Below are positions 7,712 to 16,334 of a stretch of 64,000 bases of DNA, piece by piece. A program made the position numbers and the translations under genes. The notes under the pieces are model-generated. The model searched no databases and had not been told where the DNA came from. It saw only the letters and a program-made list of their open reading frames with translations. The stretch is from NCBI GenBank assembly GCA_943914465.1, contig CALUCD010000007.1, forward strand, positions 1 through 64,000, written 5' to 3'. This DNA is from an uncultured Corynebacterium sp. Its GTDB lineage: Bacteria; Actinomycetota; Actinomycetes; Mycobacteriales; Mycobacteriaceae. How positions within the stretch are numbered: position 1 is the first letter of the stretch; each line of letters opens with the position of its first letter.

Positions 7712-8892
7712 GCGCCCACCTTAAGCTCGATGACGAAGGTCTCCGGGGTGTGCTCCACGCTGAGGAATGCCCCGTGTTCGGCGGCGCGGCGGCGCAGGCC
7801 CTCTACCCCGGCACCTGGGCGTTCGACAGGCTGTGGGTTGTTATTGGTGACGCTGATCCCGGCGGCGGTGACCTCGATGGCTACCTGCGATGCTTGGGAG
7901 TGGCGCAGCACGTTGGTCGCTGCCTCACGCACGAACCAAGCGGCGGTCTCGCGCAGGTGAGTTGGCACATCGGCACTGGTGCCGGTGATAGTGACCTCGG
8001 CTCCGGCATCGGTGAGCACTTGTTTCGCAACGGCGAGCTCTGCTGTCAGATCAGGGGTGCGATATTGGTTGACCACATGACGCATATCAGTGGCCGCTGT
8101 TTGGGTAAGCTGGTGCAGCTCGGTGAGTTCGTCAGTCACACGTGGATCATTACGAGCTGCCAGTGCTTGGGCGAGTTGCGTCTTGATGGTCATCGCAGCC
8201 AGGTGCTGGCCCATTGTGTCGTGCAAATCCTGGGAGAGGCGCAGACGCTCCTCGGCGGCGGACAGTTGGGTTTCTAAGCGCCGGGCTCGTTCAGTTTCAA
8301 TCATCGCGCGCGACGACCACTTCGTCATGGGAACGATCGTTGCAACGACGACACTGTAGGTTCCCACCGTAAACGCAATTTGCGGGGCGTAGAAAATCGC
8401 GGTGAATACCGTGCCGGCCGCAACGAAGCAGATAACCGCTAGCGCGCTGCGACGACCGAACGGTAGGAAGGCCGTCAGTGTCGTGATGTAGAGTGCCAGC
8501 GTCGCCACTATCGCACTGAGCGTCCAGTTGGCAGGGGCAAACGCAATCGCTGCCGCACTCACACCGAGCGTGATGAGGTGAATAACCAGCCCGTATTTCA
8601 ACCAGTGATCACCGTGCGGGTGCGGTTCAAATCGCAGTTCGGTGCTGGTGTAGAAGACAATCGACCCGACAGTGCATGAGGCGGCGGCGATAATCACACC
8701 CGTCCACAATTCCGGCCCCCAATAGCTTGCCCGCACAATCACCGAAAACGCAGATGTGATGGTGAAAAACCATGGCAGTAATATCAACGACCAGCGGTTA
8801 GCGACGATAAAGCGCGTGGAGTAGTCCATCTCACGCCAGGCGCGGCCCACGCGCCACGCGGGCGCCGGAGCGGGGTCGTGGGTCTGCTTCAT
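7708..8892 (-). CDS. Sensor histidine kinase (HisKA_3 / DesK-like)
   Basis: 394 aa from the ATG at 8892; a TTG at 8904 is an alternative start. Five to six hydrophobic segments fill about residues 30-190, followed by the dimerisation/phospho-acceptor motif LSQDLHDTMGQHLAAM (His in DLHD) and a C-terminal ATPase domain with N-box EAATNVLRHS and G-box GAGVEGLRRR. This is the architecture of NarL-partner kinases that sense the membrane. It overlaps its response regulator by 4 nt and follows the ABC permease by about 20 nt, giving the order ATPase-permease-kinase-regulator in one operon, a common layout for drug- or peptide-stress exporters. Confidence 0.92.
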   Translation of the reverse strand: MKQTHDPAPAPAWRVGRAWREMDYSTRFIVANRWSLILLPWFFTITSAFSVIVRASYWGPELWTGVIIAAASCTVGSIVFYTSTELRFEPHPHGDHWLKYGLVIHLITLGVSAAAIAFAPANWTLSAIVATLALYITTLTAFLPFGRRSALAVICFVAAGTVFTAIFYAPQIAFTVGTYSVVVATIVPMTKWSSRAMIETERARRLETQLSAAEERLRLSQDLHDTMGQHLAAMTIKTQLAQALAARNDPRVTDELTELHQLTQTAATDMRHVVNQYRTPDLTAELAVAKQVLTDAGAEVTITGTSADVPTHLRETAAWFVREAATNVLRHSQASQVAIEVTAAGISVTNNNPQPVERPGAGVEGLRRRAAEHGAFLSVEHTPETFVIELKVGA

Positions 8893-8913
8893 TGCGTCTA
8901 CCAAGCGTAGCCG

Positions 8914-9759
8914 TTAGCGGTGCGTTTCCCACCGCATGTACCGGTAGCTACCCCAGATCACCACCACCGCCCAACCGGCGAGGATGAGCAGACGGGGGAG
9001 TGGATCCAGGGAGGCGCCGGGAGCAATCTGACCGTCGCCGAGCTGGGCCTCGCCGATCCAGCCGTAGCGAAACAGATCAATGGTTAGCGCAAACGGTGTC
9101 ACATCAAGGACATTGCCGATGCGCTCTGGGATGATCTCGCGAAACGACGATTGCGAACAGATCATCAGCAGGAGCACTGGAAGTGAGGTGATCTGGGCAT
9201 TCTCTGCGTTCGCGGTGAATCGGGACGTCAACAGGGCCAGCCCGTGTGAGCATGCGATGCCGAACGCCATTGCTACGACCATGAGCAGCGGGTTGACCGG
9301 CCACACATGAGGAACTGGTGCCTCCACGGGCATGAACATGGACATGGCGGAAAACGCCACCACCGCAATGACGCTGAGCGTGGCAGTAAGCACCCCGGAA
9401 GGTAGACCGATCGCGGTAAGGATTTCCCAGTCGCGGGCTTCACCGGTGCGCAGGCGTTTCAGTACGTTTTCGTCGCGCCGGGTCACTGCCATTGACAACA
9501 CCGGGTAATACATGCTGAATCCGAGTGCGAAGAGCGCGAACATCTCAGAGGCCACGGCGGTGGAGCCGATCGACTGGTCACCAACCAGCCAGAAGAAGAG
9601 CGGCAGCAGTAAGGGAAAGATCAGGGCCATGACCACCAGGAGGCGGTTGCGGGTGAACTGGAGCCATTCTGCCCGCCCGAGTGCGCGCAGGCGTTTGGTT
9701 GATGAAGTGCCGGTGCGCTGCGCAATCAGGGGGCCTTGGGTGGTGTGTGCCGGGTTCAT
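8914..9759 (-). CDS. ABC-2 type transporter permease
   Basis: 281 aa from the ATG at 9759, which overlaps the stop of the ATPase gene (ATGA). The longer reading frame upstream is an artefact of that overlap. About six membrane segments are visible, starting with LLVVMALIFPLLLPLFFWLVG after a short cytosolic N-terminus with basic and amphipathic character. It forms the membrane half of the exporter with the ATPase at 9756-10703 and is followed by the two-component genes. The substrate is unknown; multidrug-like (DrrB) or lipid/peptide efflux is typical of this gene order. Confidence 0.9.
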   Translation of the reverse strand: MNPAHTTQGPLIAQRTGTSSTKRLRALGRAEWLQFTRNRLLVVMALIFPLLLPLFFWLVGDQSIGSTAVASEMFALFALGFSMYYPVLSMAVTRRDENVLKRLRTGEARDWEILTAIGLPSGVLTATLSVIAVVAFSAMSMFMPVEAPVPHVWPVNPLLMVVAMAFGIACSHGLALLTSRFTANAENAQITSLPVLLLMICSQSSFREIIPERIGNVLDVTPFALTIDLFRYGWIGEAQLGDGQIAPGASLDPLPRLLILAGWAVVVIWGSYRYMRWETHR

Positions 9760-10703
9760 GCCGCTTCCTTTCCGTTGTTGGTAGCGCCTGTGTTGGCGAC
9801 GCGGTGGAACACCTGCTCCAAGCTCGCGGAACGGGCAGCAAACTGCCCGAGCGTGACGTTGTGTTCGTGTGCCCAGTGCAGGATTGCGAATGTGTCGTTC
9901 TGCAGTTGTGTGGTGGCGATAGTCACCCGGGTGCCTCGGGTGCCCCCGGTTTCCCGGTCGCTGGGGCGCCGCGTTGTAGTGCCGGGCAGCTCTGGCGGTG
10001 GAGGGGCATCGGCGGCCAGTGTGAACTCGATTTCGGCGGCTACGGTGTTGGCCAGTTGCGCGATTGTGCCTTCCAGTTCGATGCGGCCGCGGTGCATGAT
10101 GGCGATCCGGTCGCACAGCCGCTCGGCTTCTTCTAAGTAGTGGGTGGTCAGCACGATGGTCACACCGTTGTCCTTCAGCCTTTGCAACAGCTCCCACACA
10201 CGCCGGCGCGACTCGGGGTCTAAGCCGGTCGTCGGCTCGTCAAGAAACAGCGCCGACGGGTCGCCCACCAGTGCGCAGGCTAAATCGAGACGTCGCTGCT
10301 CCCCGCCTGAGAGTGACCCGACCTTGACGTCGCGGCGGTCTTGGAGGTCGACGTCTCCCAACACCGCATCTACGGGCAGCGGCGTGGAGCACGTCCCGGC
10401 CCACATGGTAAGGGTTTCGGTAACAGTCAGTGTTTGCGGCAAACCACCGGATTGCAGCATGATGCCCGTGTGGGGGCGCACCTGTGCACGTTGTGCCAGC
10501 GGGTCGAGGCCCAGCACGCGCACCTTGCCCGCGGTTGGGTGCGCGAGGCCTTCAAGGATCTCCAATGTGGAGGTTTTCCCCGCCCCGTTGGTGCCAAGGA
10601 GTCCGTACACTTCTCCGTGCGCAACCTCCAGACTCACGCCGTCTACCGCGGTGAATTCACCGTAGTTGCGTCTGAGGTTCGTGACTTCAATTGCATTGTC
10701 CAT
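9756..10703 (-). CDS. ABC transporter ATP-binding protein (DrrA/CcmA-like)
   Basis: 315 aa from the ATG at 10703 (MDNAIEVTNL); an upstream extension to 10769 is unlikely. Walker A GTNGAGKT at residues 37-44, signature LSGGEQRRLDLA, Walker B ALFLDEPTTGLD and the H-loop TTHYLEEAERLCD are all intact. The C-terminal about 90 residues form an accessory region as in DrrA-type ATPases. It powers the permease encoded immediately downstream and heads the four-gene operon that ends with the response regulator at 7079. Confidence 0.94.
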   Translation of the reverse strand: MDNAIEVTNLRRNYGEFTAVDGVSLEVAHGEVYGLLGTNGAGKTSTLEILEGLAHPTAGKVRVLGLDPLAQRAQVRPHTGIMLQSGGLPQTLTVTETLTMWAGTCSTPLPVDAVLGDVDLQDRRDVKVGSLSGGEQRRLDLACALVGDPSALFLDEPTTGLDPESRRRVWELLQRLKDNGVTIVLTTHYLEEAERLCDRIAIMHRGRIELEGTIAQLANTVAAEIEFTLAADAPPPPELPGTTTRRPSDRETGGTRGTRVTIATTQLQNDTFAILHWAHEHNVTLGQFAARSASLEQVFHRVANTGATNNGKEAA

Positions 10704-10749
10704 ACATCCCACACTGCTCGTGCGCCGTGGCCAGCGGTAGGGCCGTGGG

Positions 10750-11601
10750 TCAGGGTTTCGTTGTGACAAATGTCAGCATGGCTGCGGCGAGGAGCATCCC
10801 GCTTATCGACGCCCCCATCACGACCAGACCCCACGAGCCCACCGAGAATTCTTCGCCGAGCAGCGTGTATCCCAGTAGGAGCGCGACGAGCGGTTCTGCC
10901 ACTTTGTTCGCGGGCAGCGAGAGGGTGAGTTCGCCGGCGCCGAATGCGTATTGCTGTACCACTACGCCCAGAATGGAGCACGCCACTACGGCCCAGAGTT
11001 GCCAGCTCAGCAGCATGGTGGTGAGCCCGTAGGTAGTAAGGATATCCACGGCGACCTTGGCGAACACGGCAAGATACCCGTAGATCGCGCCGCAGGTCAG
11101 ACCGAAGGTTAAGGCTTGGGTGGTGGGGGAGCGTCGATACGCAAGCGCGCATGCGATGGTGCCCGCAATGATACCGACGCCGACGACTACACCCCACTCC
11201 CAGCCAGGTACGGCGCGTGTACCGGGCAACGGGCGTCCAAGTAGGACCACGACCGCAACACACACGGTAAGCACCACTGCCCAGAACACTTCCCGAGCTG
11301 ACATCTGGCGGCGTTCGGCTCGCGCGGACATCATGAGAGTGAGCATGAGTGAGAGCACCAGAATGGGCTGGACTACGAGCAGCGACCCGAACGCTAATGC
11401 CGCTACCTGGAACCCGTAGGCAGCAAGCGCCAGCGCGAGCGAGGCCCACCATGCGGGGTAGCGCAGTGCGGCTAAAGGCGCCTCATTCGCTTGATCGCGG
11501 GAGCGTCCCGCGCGCAGAATGCGGTGGCGCCACACGGTGCCGATGGCGATGAGCACAGCGGAGATCGAGGCGAGAAGGACCGCGTAACCGTTGCTATGCA
11601 C
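10750..11601 (-). CDS. DMT-superfamily-like integral membrane protein
   Basis: 283 aa with nine to ten hydrophobic segments and little else, including repeats of G/A-rich helices and the conserved-looking end PANKVAEPLVALLLGYTLLGEE, which resembles the second EamA-type half of drug/metabolite transporters. The ATG is at 11601. The function is probably export or uptake of a small molecule; the substrate cannot be told. It lies 46 nt upstream of the ABC ATPase gene on the same strand and is divergent from lysC, with which it shares the short promoter region 11602-11704. Confidence 0.8.
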   Translation of the reverse strand: MHSNGYAVLLASISAVLIAIGTVWRHRILRAGRSRDQANEAPLAALRYPAWWASLALALAAYGFQVAALAFGSLLVVQPILVLSLMLTLMMSARAERRQMSAREVFWAVVLTVCVAVVVLLGRPLPGTRAVPGWEWGVVVGVGIIAGTIACALAYRRSPTTQALTFGLTCGAIYGYLAVFAKVAVDILTTYGLTTMLLSWQLWAVVACSILGVVVQQYAFGAGELTLSLPANKVAEPLVALLLGYTLLGEEFSVGSWGLVVMGASISGMLLAAAMLTFVTTKP

Positions 11602-11658
11602 GGCAAACGATATTAGCGAAATTCGGAGGTAGCCGCCCGAAACGGTGGTGCGAAGCGC

Positions 11659-11664
11659 TATCCT
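11659..11664 (+). promoter_or_regulatory. Candidate -10 element of lysC-asd
   Basis: TATCCT, 40 nt before the lysC ATG, is the best -10-like hexamer in the divergent intergenic region; no convincing -35 is seen, which is common in Corynebacterium promoters. Assigned by eye. Confidence 0.4.
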
Positions 11665-11704
11665 TTAGTGCGTTGGACTGTTGATAGAGAAAGGGTGCCG
11701 CCGG

Positions 11705-12970
11705 ATGGCCTTGATCGTGCAGAAATACGGCGGATCGTCGTTGGAGAGCGCGGAGCGGATTCGCGCTGTTGCCGAGCGGGTCGTGGCCACGAAGAACGCG
11801 GGCAACAGCGTTGTGGTGGTTTGCTCAGCGATGGGTGATACCACTGATGAGCTGCTTGACCTTGCCTCACAGGTGAACCCGACTCCGCCGGCGCGCGAGA
11901 TGGACATGCTGCTGACCGCCGGTGAGCGTATCTCCAACTCGCTAGTGGCTATGGCGGTTGCGGCGTTGGGGGAGGACGTACAGTCCTTCACCGGTTCGCA
12001 GGCAGGTGTGATCACCACTGAGCGCCACGGCAATGCGCGCATTATAGAGGTCACGCCAGGGCGGGTGAAGGATGCCATTGACCAGGGCAAGATTGCGATT
12101 GTTGCCGGGTTTCAGGGCGTCAACCGCGATACCCGTGATGTGACCACGCTGGGCCGTGGTGGTTCTGACACCACTGCTGTTGCCCTTGCGGCAGCGCTTG
12201 GGGCGGATGAGTGTGAGATCTATTCCGACGTGGACGGGGTCTATACCGCCGACCCGCGCATCGTTGCAGATGCGCGCAAGCTCAGCCAGCTGTGTTTTGA
12301 GGAAATGTTGGAGCTCGCCGCGTCTGGCTCGAAGATTCTGGTGCTGCGCAGCGTGGAGTATGCGCGCGCTTGGAACGTGCCGATGCGCGTCCGCTCGTCT
12401 TATAGCAACGACCCCGGCACCCTTGTAGTCGGAGCATTGGAGGATATTCCCATGGAAGAAGCAGTGCTAACCGGTGTCGCCACCGACGATTCGGAGGCGA
12501 AAATCACGATCCTGGGCATCAAAGACGAACCGGGTGAGGCCGCGAAGGTGTTCCGCGTATTGGCGGATGCGGAGATCAACATTGACATGGTGTTGCAAAA
12601 CATCTCGTCGAGCGAGGACCTGAAAACGGACATCACGTTCACGCTGCCGGTCGCCGACGGTGCGCGCGCTATGGAGATGCTGAGGACGATGCGGCAGACC
12701 GAAGGCTGGGATGACGTGACCTACAACGATGAGATTGGCAAGGTCTCCTTAGTTGGCGCGGGTATGAAATCCCACCCGGGTGTCACCGCCGATTTCGCTG
12801 AGGCGCTGCGGGATGCGGGCGTGAACATCGAGATGATCACCACCTCTGAAATCCGCATCACCGCGGTGGTGCGCCAAGGCGACTTGGCGGACGCTGCGCG
12901 CGCGATCCACACCAAGTTTGAGTTGGGCGGCGACGAGCCGGCCATCGTGTACGCCGGAACCGGCCGGTAG
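11705..12970 (+). CDS. lysC: Aspartate kinase, alpha subunit
   Basis: 421 aa from the ATG at 11705, the exact length of C. glutamicum LysC. It phosphorylates aspartate, the committed step to lysine, threonine, methionine and diaminopimelate. KYGGSS (7-12) begins the kinase domain; the C-terminal third carries two ACT domains that bind Lys plus Thr. At the positions where feedback-resistant C. glutamicum variants are altered, the residues here look wild type (S301, T308 and T311 in the QNISSSEDLKTDIT segment), so normal feedback inhibition is expected. asd follows after 26 nt as in other corynebacteria. The beta subunit is encoded in frame inside this gene. Confidence 0.97.
   Translation: MALIVQKYGGSSLESAERIRAVAERVVATKNAGNSVVVVCSAMGDTTDELLDLASQVNPTPPAREMDMLLTAGERISNSLVAMAVAALGEDVQSFTGSQAGVITTERHGNARIIEVTPGRVKDAIDQGKIAIVAGFQGVNRDTRDVTTLGRGGSDTTAVALAAALGADECEIYSDVDGVYTADPRIVADARKLSQLCFEEMLELAASGSKILVLRSVEYARAWNVPMRVRSSYSNDPGTLVVGALEDIPMEEAVLTGVATDDSEAKITILGIKDEPGEAAKVFRVLADAEINIDMVLQNISSSEDLKTDITFTLPVADGARAMEMLRTMRQTEGWDDVTYNDEIGKVSLVGAGMKSHPGVTADFAEALRDAGVNIEMITTSEIRITAVVRQGDLADAARAIHTKFELGGDEPAIVYAGTGR
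12452..12970 (+). CDS. lysC: Aspartate kinase, beta subunit (internal start in lysC)
   Basis: An in-frame ATG at codon 250 of lysC (MEEAVLTGVATDDSEAK) is preceded by a perfect GGAGG at 12439-12443 with 8 nt spacing. This gives a 172-aa product made only of the two ACT domains, matching in position and size the beta subunit of the alpha2beta2 aspartate kinase known from C. glutamicum. The internal ATG replaces the residue that reads Val in the C. glutamicum sequence as I recall it. Confidence 0.85.
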   Translation: MEEAVLTGVATDDSEAKITILGIKDEPGEAAKVFRVLADAEINIDMVLQNISSSEDLKTDITFTLPVADGARAMEMLRTMRQTEGWDDVTYNDEIGKVSLVGAGMKSHPGVTADFAEALRDAGVNIEMITTSEIRITAVVRQGDLADAARAIHTKFELGGDEPAIVYAGTGR

Positions 12971-12996
12971 AGCCGGTAGACAGGAGCAGACGGACA

Positions 12997-14028
12997 ATGA
13001 CCACCATCGCAGTTGTAGGTGCCACTGGCCAGGTCGGCCGGGTCATGCGCGACATCCTGCAGGAGCGCGACTTTCCCGCCGATGCGGTGCGGTTTTTCGC
13101 TTCCCCGCGTTCCGCCGGTACCACGTTGGAGTTCCGCGGTGAAAAGATTGAGGTAGAAGACCTCACCCAGGTCACGCAAGACAGCGTGGCGGATGTGGAT
13201 ATCGCGTTGTTTTCCGCAGGTGGCTCCACGTCGAAGCAGTGGGCCCCGATGTTCGCGGCTGCGGGCGCGAAGGTCGTGGATAATTCCTCTGCGTGGCGCA
13301 AGGACGATGAGGTGCCCCTGATCGTCTCCGAGGTCAACCCTGCGGCAGCGACTGAGCTGGCGAAGGGGATTATCGCAAACCCGAACTGCACCACCATGGC
13401 CGTTATGCCGGTGGCCAAGGCGCTGCACGATGTTGCTGGGCTGAACACTATGCGGGTGGCGTCGTACCAGGCCGTGTCGGGCTCTGGGCTGGCCGGGGTG
13501 CAGGCGCTCACCGACCAGGTTGCTCAGGTGGGTGAGCGCGGCGCGGAGCTCACCCGCGACGGTTCGGTGCTTGCTCCGGAAGACCTCGGCCCGTACGTCG
13601 CACCGATCGCGTTCAATGCGTTGCCGCTTGCGGGCAATTTGGTTGATGACGGCACCGGTGAAACCGATGAGGAACAAAAGCTGCGCAACGAATCCCGCAA
13701 GATCCTCGGGTTGCCTGACCTCAAGGTTTCCGGCACTTGCGTGCGGGTGCCGGTGTTCACCGGCCATACGATGGTGGTGCACGCTGAGTTCGATCAGCCG
13801 ATTACTCCCGAGCAGGCCGTCCAGGCGCTGAAGTCCGCCCCGGGTGTGCGGGTGGTCGATGTGCCGACCCCGCTGGCCGCAACTGGGATTGATGAGTCCC
13901 TTGTCGGGCGCATCCGCCAGGACCAAACGGTCGATGGCAACCGTGGGCTAGTGTTCGTGGTGTCTGGGGATAATTTGCGTAAGGGTGCAGCCCTCAATAC
14001 TGTGCAGATCGCCGAGCTGTTGGTTTAG
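12997..14028 (+). CDS. asd: Aspartate-semialdehyde dehydrogenase
   Basis: 343 aa, normal for the family. It reduces aspartyl phosphate to aspartate semialdehyde with NADPH. GATGQVG at residues 8-14 is the nucleotide-binding loop; C131 in ANPNCTTM is the catalytic cysteine; the conserved histidine lies in the FTGHTMVVHAEF segment near residue 250. It follows lysC by 26 nt with AGGAGCAG upstream, clearly one operon. Confidence 0.97.
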   Translation: MTTIAVVGATGQVGRVMRDILQERDFPADAVRFFASPRSAGTTLEFRGEKIEVEDLTQVTQDSVADVDIALFSAGGSTSKQWAPMFAAAGAKVVDNSSAWRKDDEVPLIVSEVNPAAATELAKGIIANPNCTTMAVMPVAKALHDVAGLNTMRVASYQAVSGSGLAGVQALTDQVAQVGERGAELTRDGSVLAPEDLGPYVAPIAFNALPLAGNLVDDGTGETDEEQKLRNESRKILGLPDLKVSGTCVRVPVFTGHTMVVHAEFDQPITPEQAVQALKSAPGVRVVDVPTPLAATGIDESLVGRIRQDQTVDGNRGLVFVVSGDNLRKGAALNTVQIAELLV

Positions 14029-14131
14029 ATCCGAGGTCTGCATTTACCCGTGCGGACCTGCAGTGTTGCAGTTCGATAACGGCTGTCAACAATCTGAGAG
14101 ATTTTGTAGGCATGTGTAGCACAATGGAGCC

Positions 14132-14749
14132 ATGCCACTCTCGTCGTGTGTCTCGCCACGGGCCGCTGCCCGTGTTACCGCCGCGCTCACGCTCGCGGCC
14201 TTGATCGCGCCTGCTCACGCGCCGGTAAATGCCGCTACGCTCGCCGCGTCGGCCACTGCGACCGCCGCCACCACCGCCACTGCGACCGCTGCCGCCACCA
14301 CGGTCACTGCGGTTCCGGTAGCGCCAGCTGCTGTTTCGCCCACTGGGTCCACAGAGGCGGGTGCTGTGGCGGAAGATGTCACTGAAGATTGGCAATCTGC
14401 CCCCATCGTGCCGGGCCAAACATTAGAGCTCAAGCCCGAGAATCGATCTGGCGCGCAGCTGCGCGTGGACACGGCTGACCCGACCGCCCTGCCCGCTGGC
14501 TGGTCGGTCCTTTCCCGCCAGGACGGGGTGCGCCTCGTGGCTCCGCGCACCGCGGCAGAGGGGGATTTTGTCAAAGTGCAGATCCGCCGTGACGGCAACC
14601 AGATCGGTGAGGTCCGTGTCATCGTCGAAGCCGCGAATAATGCAGCGGAGTCATCTGAGACGGTGGGGGCTGAAGGGGTGGCCGGAGGGGCGTCGTCAAG
14701 CAGTGGCCCCCGCTCCTGGTTCGACCGCCTCGCAGCGTTCTGGAGCTAA
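14132..14749 (+). CDS. Secreted/anchored hypothetical protein with Ala/Thr-rich stalk
   Basis: 205 aa, family not recognised. A Sec-type signal peptide is visible at residues 1 to about 34 (basic start, hydrophobic AALTLAALIAPA, cleavage near VNA-AT). It is followed by a low-complexity Ala/Thr repeat (about 35-65), then a small beta-rich domain (about 85-170: APIVPGQTLELKPENRSGAQLRV... to GEVRVIVEA) that resembles the Ig-like or Rib-type modules of corynebacterial surface proteins, and a short C-terminal WFDRLAAFWS tail. It is probably exported and cell-wall associated. It is convergent with the YkvI-like gene, only 6 nt apart. Confidence 0.7.
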   Translation: MPLSSCVSPRAAARVTAALTLAALIAPAHAPVNAATLAASATATAATTATATAAATTVTAVPVAPAAVSPTGSTEAGAVAEDVTEDWQSAPIVPGQTLELKPENRSGAQLRVDTADPTALPAGWSVLSRQDGVRLVAPRTAAEGDFVKVQIRRDGNQIGEVRVIVEAANNAAESSETVGAEGVAGGASSSSGPRSWFDRLAAFWS

Positions 14750-14755
14750 CGCGAA

Positions 14756-16153
14756 CTAACGCTCCGGCTCTTCCTCAGCCTCATCTGCGGCGATGAGCTC
14801 ATCGATGGTGGTGTCGTTCCACGGCTCATCCGGCTCATACTCGTCGGCGGCGACTGGTTCGGTGTAGGAGACGTAGACCACCGACGAATCCGCGTCCTCA
14901 GGGTCGAAGTCAACCTCTTCATCGTCGGTGAGCTCCTGGGCAACCTCATCTTCGAGTGCCTCGATGAGCTCCTCATCATCCACTACCGACTTCGCGGTGA
15001 TGTACTGCAGCTCCCGCTCATCATTTTTGGTGAACCGCTCGCGTGGGTCCATCTTCGCGCGGGTGAGGTCGAGGGCGCGGCGGCGGCGGTCGCCCTCTTT
15101 CCGCAGCCGTGGCACCTCGCGCAGCCAGGCGAGCGTGACCACCGCGATCAGCAACAGGCCTAGGTAGCCCAGGATGGGATACACCACGGACACCAAGGTT
15201 TGGAACCCCACGAACGACAACACGAAACCGATGAGGCACGCCGCGATGTAGATCACGCGGAAGCGTTCTTCGCGCCCGCGCGACAAGCGCTTGCCAAGTG
15301 CAAAGAACATGCCGAGCGAGGTTGCAAAAATCATGCCGAAGATGACCACCGCCATGATGGTGCCCAGGGTGGGGTTGAGGTCTGTGATGAGCGACAGCAG
15401 CGGCATGTCATCACCAGCCACGGTGTCGAGTTTGACCAGAAGTGAGACCGCGAGCAGCAGGAGCATGACCAGATAGCCCAGGCCACCGAAGAAGCCACCA
15501 AGCCCGGCCGCGCGGGTGTCGAGCTGGTTGCCACCAATGACCAGTGCCATCGACACCACGCACATCACATTTAGGCCGGTGTAATTGAGCGCGGAGATCC
15601 ACCAGTTCGGCAACGTCGTATCCACCTGCGCTGCGACCGCGTTGAGCGCGGACCAGTCCGGGTGTGCGTTGACGAGCGTCCAGCCGCAGCCAATGATGAC
15701 AAACACAAGCAAAAATGGGGTGAGAAACCCGATGGATGCTGTCACCTTATCCACATCGAGCATGCCAAAACCAATGGTCAGCGCCAGCATGAGCACTGCG
15801 CCGATCCAGACCGGCAGGCCGAACTGCTGGTTGAGGTTGGACCCGGCACCGGCGAACATGACAAAACCGATAGAAAACAGGGTCACAATCGTGGCGATGT
15901 CGAGCACCCACGACGTCACCTTCGACGAGATGCTGCCGAGGACCTCCATGTGTTCCTTGGCCTGGAAGAACGAACCGAGCTGGAGGATGGTCACTCCGGC
16001 GATCAGCATGAGTACGGAGCTGAGCGCCGCTCCCCAGATCCCCTGGGTGCCAAAAGCCGAGAAGTACAGCAGTGCTTCCTGGCCGGAAGCGAAGCCGGCG
16101 CCGACGAGGGTGCCGATGAATGCAAATGAAATGAGGACTGCGTTGCGGAGCAT
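14756..16153 (-). CDS. YkvI-family membrane protein (LeuT-fold-like)
   Basis: 465 aa. About ten membrane segments occupy residues 1-350. The first contains SFAFIGTLVGAGFASGQE, the GxGFASGxE motif shared by YkvI and branched-chain amino acid carrier-like proteins of the APC superfamily. A long cytoplasmic tail (about 365-465) is extremely acidic, with runs of D and E and four conserved-looking Y/V patches. The substrate is unknown. The gene is divergent from katA; their promoters share 16154-16334. Confidence 0.8.
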   Translation of the reverse strand: MLRNAVLISFAFIGTLVGAGFASGQEALLYFSAFGTQGIWGAALSSVLMLIAGVTILQLGSFFQAKEHMEVLGSISSKVTSWVLDIATIVTLFSIGFVMFAGAGSNLNQQFGLPVWIGAVLMLALTIGFGMLDVDKVTASIGFLTPFLLVFVIIGCGWTLVNAHPDWSALNAVAAQVDTTLPNWWISALNYTGLNVMCVVSMALVIGGNQLDTRAAGLGGFFGGLGYLVMLLLLAVSLLVKLDTVAGDDMPLLSLITDLNPTLGTIMAVVIFGMIFATSLGMFFALGKRLSRGREERFRVIYIAACLIGFVLSFVGFQTLVSVVYPILGYLGLLLIAVVTLAWLREVPRLRKEGDRRRRALDLTRAKMDPRERFTKNDERELQYITAKSVVDDEELIEALEDEVAQELTDDEEVDFDPEDADSSVVYVSYTEPVAADEYEPDEPWNDTTIDELIAADEAEEEPER

Positions 16154-16251
16154 GCGTGCTCGAATCTCCCGATGTACACCTAGAAAACTGACAACAAGCT
16201 ATTGAGTGTACTGCCGCCGCTGCCGGAACCCCATGTTTGGGAATATCACCT

Positions 16252-16276
16252 ACAATATAAACGTCAACAATATAAA
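16252..16276. promoter_or_regulatory. Direct repeat in the katA promoter region
   Basis: The 10-mer ACAATATAAA occurs twice, at 16252-16261 and 16267-16276, 15 bp apart, in an otherwise GC-rich intergenic region 59 nt before the katA ATG. The second copy could include a -10 element (TATAAA). The spacing and duplication suggest an operator for a stress regulator such as OxyR, but it does not match the ATAG-N7-CTAT OxyR consensus. Confidence 0.4.
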
Positions 16277-16334
16277 TTGGGTTCCAGTTTTTAAGCTGAC
16301 CTTATTATTGATCGATTCCACGGAGGGACAGACT

